NCBI RefSeq assembly: GCF_900168065.1
Contig: NZ_FUZZ01000001.1
Coordinates: 1,736,001 to 1,800,000, forward strand
Direction of reading: 5' to 3'
Source of the DNA: Chitinophaga ginsengisegetis
GTDB lineage: Bacteria > Bacteroidota > Bacteroidia > Chitinophagales > Chitinophagaceae
Length of the DNA: 64,000 nt
The translations under genes and the position numbers were made by a program. Below are positions 1 through 10,100 of the stretch, in pieces. The notes under the pieces are model-generated. The model ran no database searches. It was not told the DNA's origin and saw nothing but the letters and a program-made list of their open reading frames with translations. The stretch's first letter is position 1, and each line of letters begins with the position of its first letter.

Positions 1-662
1 CCCATGTTCACGCTTTCTTTCATATTCATGATATAGAAATCGCGGTTATTATCATGGCCGATGTACTTCTGGTATAATACAGGCAACTGATCAACAGAAC
101 GTTTCAGTGTATCGGCATTGCGCATGTACCAGTTGGACACCAGCTCCTGGCCGTCGGGGTTGGCGTGTGTCATGAGGATGATCACATTATCGAGGATGCG
201 CAGGGTTTCCGGGTCCTTCCGGCTGCTCAGTTCCCAGGCGGTTTCAATGAGCTGGTGGGTACCTACTACTTCGGTGGCATGCAGTCCGCCATCAATCCAT
301 ACCACTGCTTTTCCTTCTGCGGCCAGTGCGCGGGCCTGTTCCGTAGAGATACCTTCTGCGCGTGCCAGCTGCTGTGAAATCTTTTTATATTTCTCCAGCA
401 GTTTAAGATTTTCCGGAGAAGAGATGATCAGCATATACTGATCACGGCCTTCTTCTGTTTTGCCGATGTCTACCAGCTGCACGCGGTTCGACGTGGCCGC
501 GAGTTTCTTAAAGTACGCGGCTGTTTGCGTGTAGTTGGCCAGTTGGTAATCGTCACCGATGTTAAATCCGAAATGTTCTTTCGGAGAAGGAATATTTTGT
601 GCCACCGCAGTTGTACAAAACAGTCCAACAGCGGTGAGCGTGACAAGCAGTTTATTTCTCAT
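1..662 (-). CDS. M14 family zinc carboxypeptidase, C-terminus beyond window
   Basis: The first 220 or so residues of a secreted zinc carboxypeptidase. A signal peptide ends at an Ala-Gln type site. It is followed by the stretch NIPSPKEHFGFNIGDD and the zinc motif HATEVVGTHQ, nearly identical to those of the complete M14 gene two places upstream, so the two are tandem paralogues. NNRDFYIMNMKES further on also matches. The start codon at 662 lies 17 bp after the M20 gene, consistent with one operon. The gene leaves the window at base 1, so the C-terminal half and the catalytic glutamate region cannot be seen. Family membership is secure; the substrate is unknown, probably peptides or modified amino acids. 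Confidence 0.88.
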   Translation of the reverse strand, partial: MRNKLLVTLTAVGLFCTTAVAQNIPSPKEHFGFNIGDDYQLANYTQTAAYFKKLAATSNRVQLVDIGKTEEGRDQYMLIISSPENLKLLEKYKKISQQLARAEGISTEQARALAAEGKAVVWIDGGLHATEVVGTHQLIETAWELSSRKDPETLRILDNVIILMTHANPDGQELVSNWYMRNADTLKRSVDQLPVLYQKYIGHDNNRDFYIMNMKESVNM

Positions 663-679
663 AGCGTTTACTGATTGAG

Positions 680-2128
680 TTATTTACGATAATCCAGTGC
701 GGGTTTTCTATCGCCCAGCATTGCTTCATATTTGAACCCGGCTCCCTGTCTTTTATTCAGTTCTTCTTTTGCCACTTTCAGGGCTTCCGGGCTTTTAAAC
801 AAATCGTATGCGGTGAGCGCCATTGTTTTGGCGGCTACCATCATACCTTTTACGCCGATGCTGCTGCCGGCGGCAGCCACATTCTGCCAGCTGTGACCTG
901 ATGATCCCGGCACAAAGGTGGCGGTTACAATACCGGCTGTAGGGGCTACCCAGCTTACATCCGCCACGTCGGAAGAAGCGCCGCCGGCATCTTTGATCAT
1001 GGTAAAAGGACTCACGCGGGAAGTAACGGTATCAGGGTCGGGGGTGTTATCTTTTTCCACGAAGGTGGCCTGGATCTTTTTGGCAAAATCCTTTTCTTCC
1101 GGGGTGTAACTGAAACCGCCTACCTGGTGGAGGTTCTTATCCATTATTTGCGACAGCGTGATATTGGGCAGCATGTTATACACCCCTCCTATTACTTCGT
1201 AATCCATGCGGGTGCCGGTTCCCAGGGCAGCGCCTTCCGCGGCTTTCACCAATCTTTCCCACACGCTTTTCACCACTTTCATTTCCGGGTGTCTTACATA
1301 GTAATATACTTCTGCAAAGGCGGGTACTACGTTTGGAGCGTCGCCACCTTTGGTGATCACGTAGTGAATGCGGGTGGTAGATGGTACGTGTTCCCGCATC
1401 ATGTTCACCATATAATCCATTGCTTCCACGCCATCGAGCGCAGAGCGGCCTTTTTCAGGCGAACCGGACGCATGTGCCGCGGTGCCATAGAACCTGAATT
1501 TAGCATTCTTGTTGGCCAGCCACGGCGCTATTGCCGCAGAGTTCTGGTTGCCCGGATGCCAGTGTAACACCGCGCTTACATCTTTAAACAATCCTTCCCT
1601 TACCATATACACTTTCCCGGAGCCGCCTTCTTCCGCAGGACAACCATACAAACGGATGGTTCCTTTTGCACCGCTGGATTGCAGCCAGTTTTTCACACTA
1701 ACGGCAGCAGCCACGGAGGCAGTTCCAAAAAGATTATGTCCGCAACCATGTCCGGGTCCGCCGTCTTTCACCGGGTGTTTTTCCGGCACTGCTTCCTGTG
1801 ATAAACCGGGTAAGGCGTCGTATTCCGCGAGGATGGCTATGACCGGTTCGCCGCTGCCATAGCTGGCTTCAAACGCCGTGGGAATACCGGCGATACCGGC
1901 TTTTACGGTGAAGCCCTGTTGCTGCAAAGTTGTTTGCAGCAGCGCTGAACTTTGTTGTTCCAGGTAACCCGGTTCTGCATAGCTCCAGATCTTTTTTGCA
2001 ATGGTATCGTAGCTGGCGGTGTGCTGATCCAGGTACGTGATCATGGCTGCTTTGTCTTTATTCTGTTGTGCTGCCGCAGATAACGCGAAACAACACATGA
2101 TACTGCCCAAAATGATTTGCTGCCTCAT
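680..2128 (-). CDS. M20 family amidohydrolase, AbgB-like, secreted
   Basis: A 482-residue metal-dependent amidohydrolase or peptidase with an N-terminal signal peptide (cleavage after SAAAQ). Visible M20 features are the metal-binding stretch GHGCGHNLFG (about residue 125), PAEEGGSGK (about 165), HWHPGN (about 190) and a C-terminal SSDVADVSW followed by GSSGHSW. The length and this arrangement resemble p-aminobenzoyl-glutamate hydrolase subunit B and related amidohydrolases, which remove acyl or aminoacyl groups. It sits 3 bp after one M14 carboxypeptidase and 17 bp before another, so the three enzymes are probably co-transcribed and act in sequence on a peptide or amidated substrate in the periplasm. 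The specific substrate is not evident. Confidence 0.87.
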   Translation of the reverse strand: MRQQIILGSIMCCFALSAAAQQNKDKAAMITYLDQHTASYDTIAKKIWSYAEPGYLEQQSSALLQTTLQQQGFTVKAGIAGIPTAFEASYGSGEPVIAILAEYDALPGLSQEAVPEKHPVKDGGPGHGCGHNLFGTASVAAAVSVKNWLQSSGAKGTIRLYGCPAEEGGSGKVYMVREGLFKDVSAVLHWHPGNQNSAAIAPWLANKNAKFRFYGTAAHASGSPEKGRSALDGVEAMDYMVNMMREHVPSTTRIHYVITKGGDAPNVVPAFAEVYYYVRHPEMKVVKSVWERLVKAAEGAALGTGTRMDYEVIGGVYNMLPNITLSQIMDKNLHQVGGFSYTPEEKDFAKKIQATFVEKDNTPDPDTVTSRVSPFTMIKDAGGASSDVADVSWVAPTAGIVTATFVPGSSGHSWQNVAAAGSSIGVKGMMVAAKTMALTAYDLFKSPEALKVAKEELNKRQGAGFKYEAMLGDRKPALDYRK

Positions 2129-2131
2129 AAA

Positions 2132-4882
2132 TTATTTATACAATTGGTTAAACAGTAATTTAAAGGTACTGTGAGATTGGCCCCGGAACGTGATCTCCGG
2201 ACCGAAAGCATATAGTTTGCCTTTGCCTACCGGCGCCACAAATGCCGCAATGCCATTTTTAAGATACTGCTGGCCCCAGGCCCATCCGCTATGTAATGGT
2301 TTATCGTCAGAGAACCACATCAGTTTTTTGATGCCCGCAGTATCACCGGTGGCACTCAGTTTAAAAACGGGGCTACGCTCAAAATATACATCATTTCTTG
2401 CAGCCATGCCAAAGGTTTCTGCTACAGTAGTATCGATATCCGCCAGCAGGAGGCTGCCGGGAATATAGTATTTGGTACCACTGAGTGGTTTCATTTCATT
2501 CTTGTTGTTCTTTTCCACCAGTGCATTCTGCACCGGTAACTGCAGGTGATAAGCAAGGTTGGTGCTGCTCCCGATGGTAACAATGCGGCCACCATCTTCC
2601 AGGAATTTCTTCAGCTGTGGAATAGAGGTATCTGCCGTAATTTTTCCCAGCCAGCTGCGGTATTGCGCGGGCAGTTCTTCCGGTTTGGGCGGTTTGGGTT
2701 CAAATCCGTTGCGTGCCTTTTTAGGTTTGCCGGTGTCGGGTATAGCGCCGGTAGCAAAGATGATCATGTCGTATTTGCTGCGGAGCTTTCCGCTGTCAAT
2801 CGCTGAAGTGTAGATAAATTCGTAAGAGAAATGATACTGCTCCATCAGCCAGCTGATCCAGCCGGCAGGGATAGACCCGCCGTAGTTGTTCCAGATGCCG
2901 ATGCGCATGGGCGCCACTGCTTTTAACCCTGCAGGCTTACTTTCACTAACGGTAACGGGTATACCAAATGAGGCGGCGTCTTTTACTAGCAATTCATGCG
3001 CCTTTGCAGAGGAAGGTATATAGAAGCTGCCGGCCTCTTTAACGCCAACGGGTACACGAAATACTTTCACGCCTGCTTTCAGCAGATCATTTACCACAAT
3101 GAAACCGTTGTTGATGCGCGCGTCGATGAGGTATCCTTTGGCGGTGGCCACTTCCTGCTTTGGCGGGGATTGCAAACTACCGTAAGGCAGTTTCTCAAAG
3201 GGGCCGCTGAAGCTGTCCGAAATACGGTCGAACTTCACGCCCATCTGGAATGCCAGCGTCCAACCTGCGGCATCGTAGGGCCGGATAGGCGGACCGCCTT
3301 CATATTGAAAATCGTTGGGATGGTCCTGTGGTTCGAACATGTCTATTACATGCGGGCGAAAAGCCTGGCTGGTTTTTACAATGTATGAGCCGGCAGGGTA
3401 TTGTTTTCCTGCCACTGTAAAAGCAGCCGTGGCTTTCTGCACCGCTATGCCTGATTGAATAAGGGCATTGATAAATTTTACCGCGGTGGGGAAATCTGCC
3501 TGATCTGCCGGAATGATGTATCCGCGGGCGTCTCTGCGTCCGGGATCTTTCAGTACGGCATCATAGTATTTCACCGCCACGGTATCCTCCCGGCCGAAGG
3601 AGAATTCACCACCACCACCTTCTCCTTCTGTACCAGGTTCGGATTTTTTATTGTTCTTATTGGCAATTTTTATGCTGTCGATATAGCTTGGATAGAACGT
3701 CCAGTTGTCGCGGTTTCCTCTTGCGATAGCGTTGCTGCCCATGCGGTAGATATTAAACAGCAGTTCGCTGCGATAGCGGGAGGCGTAGTCGAGTACCGCG
3801 TAGTTGAGCGATACGGAATAATCGATCGACTGCCGGAAGTGCCACCGCTGGGGCGTTACCGGGTTGGGGGTAGCTCCGTTGGGGATGAGCCGTTCCGGTA
3901 CCAGGGGTACATTTTCCGGTGTTGGGCTTCCGATTATTTCTGTCAGGATTCCTACCATATTATGAAAATAGGGCGTAGTGCGCAAGCCGCCATTCCACCA
4001 GGTGGAGAATTGTGAGCCGGCACGCTGGGTGTAGCCGGGCTTCCCTTCCACATTGAGCCGGTTGTTCATAGCAGCGCCTACGGCGTCGATACTGGTTACG
4101 ATCAGCGGATCAAATACGTGGTTGAAAGGATCGCGGTAGGGCGGACCGGCGAGTACAGACCCTGCAGGGCCACGCTGATGATGGTTGTACATGATTTGCG
4201 GGAGCCATTCCACAAACAGCTGGCGGCTGATGTTCTGGCTTTCCTTCATGTTCATCATGTAGAAGTCGCGGTTATTATCATGCCCCACATACTTTTCGTA
4301 TAGCCGTGGTATGTTAGTAGCCCTTTTGCTGGTATCGGGTTCCCGCATGTACCAGTCGGACACCAGCTCCTGCCCGTCGGGGTTGGCGTGTGTTAAGAGA
4401 ATGATATCGTTGTCCAGGATGTTCATGGTTTCCGGGTCGGTGCGGCTTACCAGTTGCCACATGGTTTCTATGAGCTGGTGCGTGCCTACTACTTCTGTGG
4501 CATGCAACCCGCCATCGATCCAGATCACGGACTTTCCTTCTGCGGCCAGTTCTCGGGCCTGCTGGTCGGTAAGTCCTTCTGCATGGGCCAGTTGCTGTGA
4601 GATGGTTTTATACCGTTCCAGCCGTTTTATATTTTCCGGGGAAGAAACGATGAGCATATACTGATGGCGGCCTTCTTCCGTGAGCCCGATATCTACCAGT
4701 TTGGTACGGGGAGACGCGGACAGTTTTTTAAAGTAAGCAGCTGTTTGAGTATAGTTAGCCAGTTTATAATCATCTCCTATATTAAAACCAAAATGTTCTT
4801 TGGGAGATGGCACCTGCTGTGCCCATGCCACCGCTACGGTTGTGAGCAGCAGGAGCACCAGGTAGTAAAATTTACTATTCAT
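2132..4882 (-). CDS. M14 family zinc carboxypeptidase, large secreted form
   Basis: A 916-residue secreted peptidase. The signal peptide ends near AVAWAQQ. The catalytic domain lies in residues 30-400 and carries zinc ligands in DGGLHATEVVGTHQ (about 122-136), an HANPDGQE segment and the HDNNRDFYMMN segment typical of large Bacteroidota M14 proteins. The C-terminal half contains a glutamine amidotransferase-like region (MIIFATGAIPDTG, GRIVTIGSST) also usual for this family. It is the first enzyme after the SusC/SusD/lipoprotein trio and is followed at 3 bp by the M20 amidohydrolase. A paralogue follows that. The role is probably removal of terminal residues from imported or surface-bound peptides; this is inferred from context. 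Confidence 0.9.
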   Translation of the reverse strand: MNSKFYYLVLLLLTTVAVAWAQQVPSPKEHFGFNIGDDYKLANYTQTAAYFKKLSASPRTKLVDIGLTEEGRHQYMLIVSSPENIKRLERYKTISQQLAHAEGLTDQQARELAAEGKSVIWIDGGLHATEVVGTHQLIETMWQLVSRTDPETMNILDNDIILLTHANPDGQELVSDWYMREPDTSKRATNIPRLYEKYVGHDNNRDFYMMNMKESQNISRQLFVEWLPQIMYNHHQRGPAGSVLAGPPYRDPFNHVFDPLIVTSIDAVGAAMNNRLNVEGKPGYTQRAGSQFSTWWNGGLRTTPYFHNMVGILTEIIGSPTPENVPLVPERLIPNGATPNPVTPQRWHFRQSIDYSVSLNYAVLDYASRYRSELLFNIYRMGSNAIARGNRDNWTFYPSYIDSIKIANKNNKKSEPGTEGEGGGGEFSFGREDTVAVKYYDAVLKDPGRRDARGYIIPADQADFPTAVKFINALIQSGIAVQKATAAFTVAGKQYPAGSYIVKTSQAFRPHVIDMFEPQDHPNDFQYEGGPPIRPYDAAGWTLAFQMGVKFDRISDSFSGPFEKLPYGSLQSPPKQEVATAKGYLIDARINNGFIVVNDLLKAGVKVFRVPVGVKEAGSFYIPSSAKAHELLVKDAASFGIPVTVSESKPAGLKAVAPMRIGIWNNYGGSIPAGWISWLMEQYHFSYEFIYTSAIDSGKLRSKYDMIIFATGAIPDTGKPKKARNGFEPKPPKPEELPAQYRSWLGKITADTSIPQLKKFLEDGGRIVTIGSSTNLAYHLQLPVQNALVEKNNKNEMKPLSGTKYYIPGSLLLADIDTTVAETFGMAARNDVYFERSPVFKLSATGDTAGIKKLMWFSDDKPLHSGWAWGQQYLKNGIAAFVAPVGKGKLYAFGPEITFRGQSHSTFKLLFNQLYK

Positions 4883-4918
4883 ACGGGTTATCAGTTTCAG
4901 TTGATCAAAACGGGTTTT

Positions 4919-5539
4919 CTATTGTTTTTTAAACCTCACGCCTACGCGGCAATCGCCGGGTTCACCTCTTGCTTCATCGCAGATATTGTTGAAGAAGGTA
5001 ACGATCCTGCGGCCATCGGCCAGGTTGAGGATAAATTTGAACAAAAAGTAATCGTTTACGCCCACATTTGAAAGACTCACATTATTCAGTGTTGCCAATT
5101 GCGCTGCTGTAAAGGAATACGTTTTGGGAAAGGTAGTCACCGTTTCATATAAATGATCGTTGGTGCCCACTATGCTGGGCAGTGGAAACTGCGCGATATT
5201 CGTATATTGATTACCGGGAGAAGAGATGACTAACGGGTAAGCAGGTACGCTGGTTTCGGCTTTATTATAGCTGGTATAAACTTCGATAGAAGTAACTGTT
5301 TCTTTCCCAAATCCTTCCCAGCTGAGGGTAAAGGCAAACTGCTGACTGGCCACATCCGGATCCTTCAGGTTAAAGAAAGCTACTTTGCCCGCCTGCCGCG
5401 TTGGCAGGGCTGTTTTGGTAGTATCTATGGTAACTACCGGCACGGCGGTATAGGTATATTCCTCCCATTCGTACTTCACCTTTTTACAGGAAAATGCAAC
5501 CAATGAAATAAGCAGTATGGCAACTATAAAATGTTTCAT
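4919..5539 (-). CDS. SusD-associated lipoprotein of unknown function
   Basis: A 206-residue protein with a classical lipoprotein signal (lipobox VAFSC, cysteine at about residue 18). The rest is predicted beta-rich, with a repeated pattern of aromatic and Thr/Ser residues and three cysteines including a C-terminal pair (NICDEARGEPGDC). No family was recognised. It lies 32 bp after SusD and 37 bp before the M14 peptidase, a position where Bacteroidota loci commonly hold an accessory surface-exposed binding lipoprotein. A role in ligand capture beside SusC/SusD is inferred from position only. Confidence 0.75.
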   Translation of the reverse strand: MKHFIVAILLISLVAFSCKKVKYEWEEYTYTAVPVVTIDTTKTALPTRQAGKVAFFNLKDPDVASQQFAFTLSWEGFGKETVTSIEVYTSYNKAETSVPAYPLVISSPGNQYTNIAQFPLPSIVGTNDHLYETVTTFPKTYSFTAAQLATLNNVSLSNVGVNDYFLFKFILNLADGRRIVTFFNNICDEARGEPGDCRVGVRFKKQ

Positions 5540-5571
5540 AATTATAATTTTAGTCCCGTAATTTTTTTCAC

Positions 5572-7185
5572 TTATTTATCCCAGAAAACCGGTGTTGTTT
5601 GCTGCGCCACCTGTAAGCGGCTGGCGTCGTCACCTAAGCTGGTATTGGCTGTAAGCTCGGTTTCAGAGTAATACAGTCGCAGCGGAAAGGTGTTGAGCGG
5701 CGACAGTGGTGTGCGCAATGCCGGCAAGCCGGTACGGCGATAGTCGTTGTAGGCTTCCATGCCGTTGCCGTATTGCGCGATGTATTTCTGCGTCATCACC
5801 AGTTCCAGTTTACCAGCATTGTTGGCGGCATCATATTTCACCAGTTGCCCCGCGGCAAAATCAGCGATGGTGGTGGCTGATAATGCAATGCCACCATTGG
5901 CGGCAGCGTAGGTACTCACCGCATTGAGATGTGCGGTGATGCCGTCTTTAAAAGCCTGCCGGGCATCGTCGCCGGTGTTGAGTGTAAGCGCTGCTTCCGC
6001 GCGGATGAACTTCACCATTGCGTTGGTGATCATGGGCATGATGCCTGCGCCTGTGCCATCTGTGGGGCCCACTACTTTGAGTGTGCCGGTGGCATTGGTA
6101 TTGGTGAGGAATTGATTGGTAGCGGGGATGTTATTCACCGGTGCATTGTCGTACAATCCGCCGGCGGGATAGATACCGAAAGTAGAGCGCCGGTTCAGAT
6201 CGGCCGGTGCGGCCGTACCATCGCCGGGATTGCGGCCGTAGTAGCCATTGCTGTTGGCCGAGTTGTTTAACCCTGCGGTGGCATTCTGACGGATGATGTA
6301 GTAGCGCAACCGGGGATCGTCGCTGTTAAACAGCAGATCAATCAGCGACTGGCTCATGTAAAACGTTTTGCTGCCCTGGTATTCCGACCGGTGCCAGGGA
6401 TGCCGGTTGTTGGGATTTTGCCCGGGTCCGAAGCGGAAGGTGAAGTCCAATGCGTTGCTATTGGCAGTACCGCCTATCAGTGTGGCCGGATCAGCAATCA
6501 GCGCCTGTATGGCAGCAGTGGACCGCGCAGGATTCACCAGGCGGATCTGGTTATATAGTTTTAGTTTCAGCGAGTTGGCCATCATGAGCCAGGAGCTTTT
6601 AAGCCCGCTGTACAAGAGATCGGATGTAGCAGGAACCAGGGTGGTGGCGGAAATTTTACCGGCATCAACAGCTGCTTCATCGATCATCTTCAACAAATCT
6701 TCATAAATATCCGCACCTTTTTCAAAGGGCGGGCTCACGGTTTCCTGGCCTTTCTGTGATTGTGAATAAGGAATATCTCCCCACATGTCTACCATCAGGC
6801 TTACGAGGTATGCCTTCTCCAGTTTGGCGATAGCTACATAGCCCCATTGTTCCTGCGCTGTACCGGTTCTTATAATGGACTCCAGGTCGTTCAGCGTTTG
6901 TGTATAAAAGCCGTCCCATGAGTCGTTGAAGCTGGTACCCTGCTGCTGCAGCCTGCTCAGACCGGAGGAGAAAACAGTGTACTGCATAAAAGTGGCGGTG
7001 CCGCTGTTCAGCTGGTACATGTTGGCTGCCATTGATACTTCAGTAGCCGGCAGCAATAAAGATAACTGGGCAGTGGTGGGGTTGTTGGGGTCTGTATTGA
7101 TATCTACAAACTTTTTACAACCGGTAACGGAGAAAACACCTGCCAGTGCTATTGTATATGCAATATATTTAAGTGCCATCATCAT
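5572..7185 (-). CDS. SusD/RagB-like outer-membrane lipoprotein
   Basis: A surface lipoprotein partner of the SusC transporter. The start was taken at the first of three consecutive Met codons (7185; 7182 or 7179 equally possible), which gives a signal peptide ending at the lipobox VTGCKKF; a longer reading from 7212 would overlap SusC. Residues FVDINTDPNNPTTAQLS are the hallmark N-terminus of the SusD-like_2 type, and the C-terminal GMEAYNDYRRTGLP plus an ending with R-L-P/Y-F-S-type segments match this family. It follows SusC by 14 bp. In this family SusD lids the SusC channel and binds the nutrient; here the downstream peptidases suggest a peptide ligand. Confidence 0.92.
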   Translation of the reverse strand: MMMALKYIAYTIALAGVFSVTGCKKFVDINTDPNNPTTAQLSLLLPATEVSMAANMYQLNSGTATFMQYTVFSSGLSRLQQQGTSFNDSWDGFYTQTLNDLESIIRTGTAQEQWGYVAIAKLEKAYLVSLMVDMWGDIPYSQSQKGQETVSPPFEKGADIYEDLLKMIDEAAVDAGKISATTLVPATSDLLYSGLKSSWLMMANSLKLKLYNQIRLVNPARSTAAIQALIADPATLIGGTANSNALDFTFRFGPGQNPNNRHPWHRSEYQGSKTFYMSQSLIDLLFNSDDPRLRYYIIRQNATAGLNNSANSNGYYGRNPGDGTAAPADLNRRSTFGIYPAGGLYDNAPVNNIPATNQFLTNTNATGTLKVVGPTDGTGAGIMPMITNAMVKFIRAEAALTLNTGDDARQAFKDGITAHLNAVSTYAAANGGIALSATTIADFAAGQLVKYDAANNAGKLELVMTQKYIAQYGNGMEAYNDYRRTGLPALRTPLSPLNTFPLRLYYSETELTANTSLGDDASRLQVAQQTTPVFWDK

Positions 7186-7199
7186 ATCAGGTTTTATGA

Positions 7200-10100
7200 T
7201 CAGAAAGAACATTTCAGGTTTACACCAAAGCGGCGTGTGGTAGGTACTGCCAGGTTATCATATCCCTGTGAGTTACCAACGCCCAGCGAGCTTACTTCCG
7301 GATCGAAGTTGGTATACTTCGGGAAGTTGGGTGCGCTGTACCAGAGATTCCGGCCGGTAACAGAAATGAACGCAGAGCCGAAAGGTGTTTTACCTAAAAA
7401 GTTTTTGGGAATTTCATATCCCAGCGCCACTTCACGCAGGCGGAATACTGTGGCGTCGAATACCGATCCTTCATTGATACCGCCGTTGCCGGGGCCCATA
7501 CTGCCGCTGAAGAAATGATCTTCAAAAGACAGCGCCACATTGTTCGGGATCTTATTGCCTTTATCGTCCAGCAGTGGCGTTTGTGTATTGATATCACCCA
7601 GTACGCCCGGTGATACGATAGTGAATTCACGGTTTTCCATGTCGCGTGTAACACCGCGTGACAGCATCTCTGCAACGGTGCGGGAGTATAGCTGTCCGCC
7701 TTGTTTCCAGTCGAACAGGATATTCAGTGAGAAGCTCCGGAAGCGGAACGTATTGGTAATGCCCACCATGAAATCGGGGTTGGGATTACCGATAGCTTTG
7801 AGTGCGCCGGAGATCAATGGTTTACCGGTGTTTGGATCTATGAGCACATTGCCTTCATCGTCGCGTGCATAGGCCGTTCCCTGGATAAGACCGTATGGCT
7901 GTCCCACCACGTGTACACTGCTGGTACCGTTGGTGCCGCCATAGCTGAAGCGTTCATACCCTCCGAGATCGCGGATGATGTTCCTGTTGCGGGTAAAGTT
8001 GGCCGAGATATCCCAGTTGAGACCGTTATTGGATTGCAGTGGCACTACCGTCAAACCCAGCTCCACTCCTTTGTTGGTGGCTTCACCGAGATTAAGGATC
8101 TGGGTGGTGTAGCCGGAAGATGGTGCAGCAGTAACCTCGAAGATCTGCGAGGTACTCTTTTTATTGTACCAGGTAAAGTCAATGCCTATACGATTATTGA
8201 AGAACTGCAGTTCTGTACCCAGTTCCAGTTCTGTAATAAACTCCGGTTTCAGGTTGGCGTTGGTAAGCAGGTTAGCCTGTGTTACCACGTTATACACACT
8301 TCCACCTGCCGGTGTGAAGGGCAGTCCTACGTTTGCGGGCGTAGTGGTAGCGCCGAGGATAGGATTGATCTGGTAAAAGTTTTGTGTCTGATATGGAGAT
8401 GCTTCGTTACCTACCTTAGTATAACCTGCTCTTACCTTACCGAAGTTCAGCACTCCTTTTGGCAGATGCAGCGCTTCTGTGAACACCAGTGATCCGTTTA
8501 CACCACCATAAAAATAGCTCCTGTTATTGGAGGGCAGTGTAGAGGAAATATCGTTGCGTCCTACAAAGTTGAGGGAGGCAAAGTTTTTATAATCAAAGGT
8601 GATGTCTGTAAAGAAGGCGTAGTAGCGTTGTTTCAGGATGTTCCTATTATTGATCAGCTGTATAGGTGTTACAGAGCTGGTGTTGTTCATGTCTATCAGG
8701 TCGGCCACGATGATATTATCCCCGTAAAAAGCTTTCCTGTCTGTGAGCCGCTGGTTTACGTTATTACCCACAATCGCGCGCAGTGATATATCTGATGTAA
8801 GAGGTTTGGTGGCGGTTACCAGCAGGGTGTTATCCAGTTCCTGGCGGTAAATATTATCTGAAGTAATGCTTCCGTTGGGATAGGAAGAGCTGCCTTTACC
8901 GCGTACGCTCATGCGCCTGTCGGTATACGCGTTGAAGCCGATGGTGTTCTGTACATTCAGCCAGGGCAGCGGATCGAAGCCCAGTACCAGGTTACCGTAG
9001 TACCTGTCCACGTCACTGGTAGAAGGACTGTGTTTCACCGACCAGTAGGGGTTATCCACTCCCGTGTAGTCGTATACGTTACTACCATCTATCGGGTTCT
9101 CGTAAGGATAATTAGTGAGATCGTAGCTGGTAGGCACGTACATGAGGGTAGACATGATAGAACCTGTGAGACCTCCTACCGGTGGCGTTTTCTGCCGGGT
9201 GGTGACGTAGTTGATAGCGCCGCTGGCATAGAATTTATTTTCCAGCCGGATGTTTCCGCCGATGTTAACGGAGGTGCGGCTTATTTCGTTGCCGGGTACT
9301 ACGCCTTTATTTTTTGTATTGGAGAAGCCTGCGTTGAAGTTTCCTTTTTCGTTGCCGGAGGAGATGGTAATGGCGTTTTCGTATACACTACCCTGCCGGA
9401 AGAAATTCTTTGCGTTCTCTTTTGCATATGACTTATAAGGCACCTGGATGGGTGTTACGCCATCGGCCTCGTAGAACTGCGGGAACACCGCGGAAGAGAA
9501 TTGCCTTGTGAGCTGGTGCGGAATGGTAGCGCGTGTAGGCAGGATGCTTTTCACACCTTCAAAGGGCTGGCCCCAGGAAGCGTATACCCCTTGCCGGTAG
9601 TCGTTGTTGGTACCTTGTCCGTATTTGGTTTGATAATCAGGCAGACCGGATACCTGTTCCACGGAATAGCCGGTGTTGTAAGTAATTTCCGTGCCTTTCC
9701 TGCTTTTCTTTTTACCTGCTTTTGTGGTAATGATGATAGCGCCGTTGGCAGCTCTTGATCCGTACAATGCAGCGGCGGCCGCGCCTTTCAGCACCGTCAT
9801 GGTTTGAATGTTATTCGGATCGAGATCGAATGCGCGGTTAGTAACGCCTGCGCCGCCTACCGTGGTAGCGCCTACGTTGGCGAAGCTGGAGTTGTCGAAG
9901 GGCACCCCGTCCACCACAAACAGTGGCTGGTTGTTGCCGTTGAGGGAGGAGTTACCGCGGATGGTGATGTTGGTACCACCTCCCGCCACGCCGCCGGCGG
10001 ATTGTACATTCACACCGGCTACTTTGCCGGTGAGGGCTCTTACGGGATCCGGTTCTGATTTCTGTGCCAGTTTATCCGAGGTAATGGTACTCACGGAATA

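Noticed and set aside
3455..4015. 186-codon plus-strand frame inside the M14 peptidase gene
   Set aside because: Antisense shadow of a clearly coding gene; no family features.
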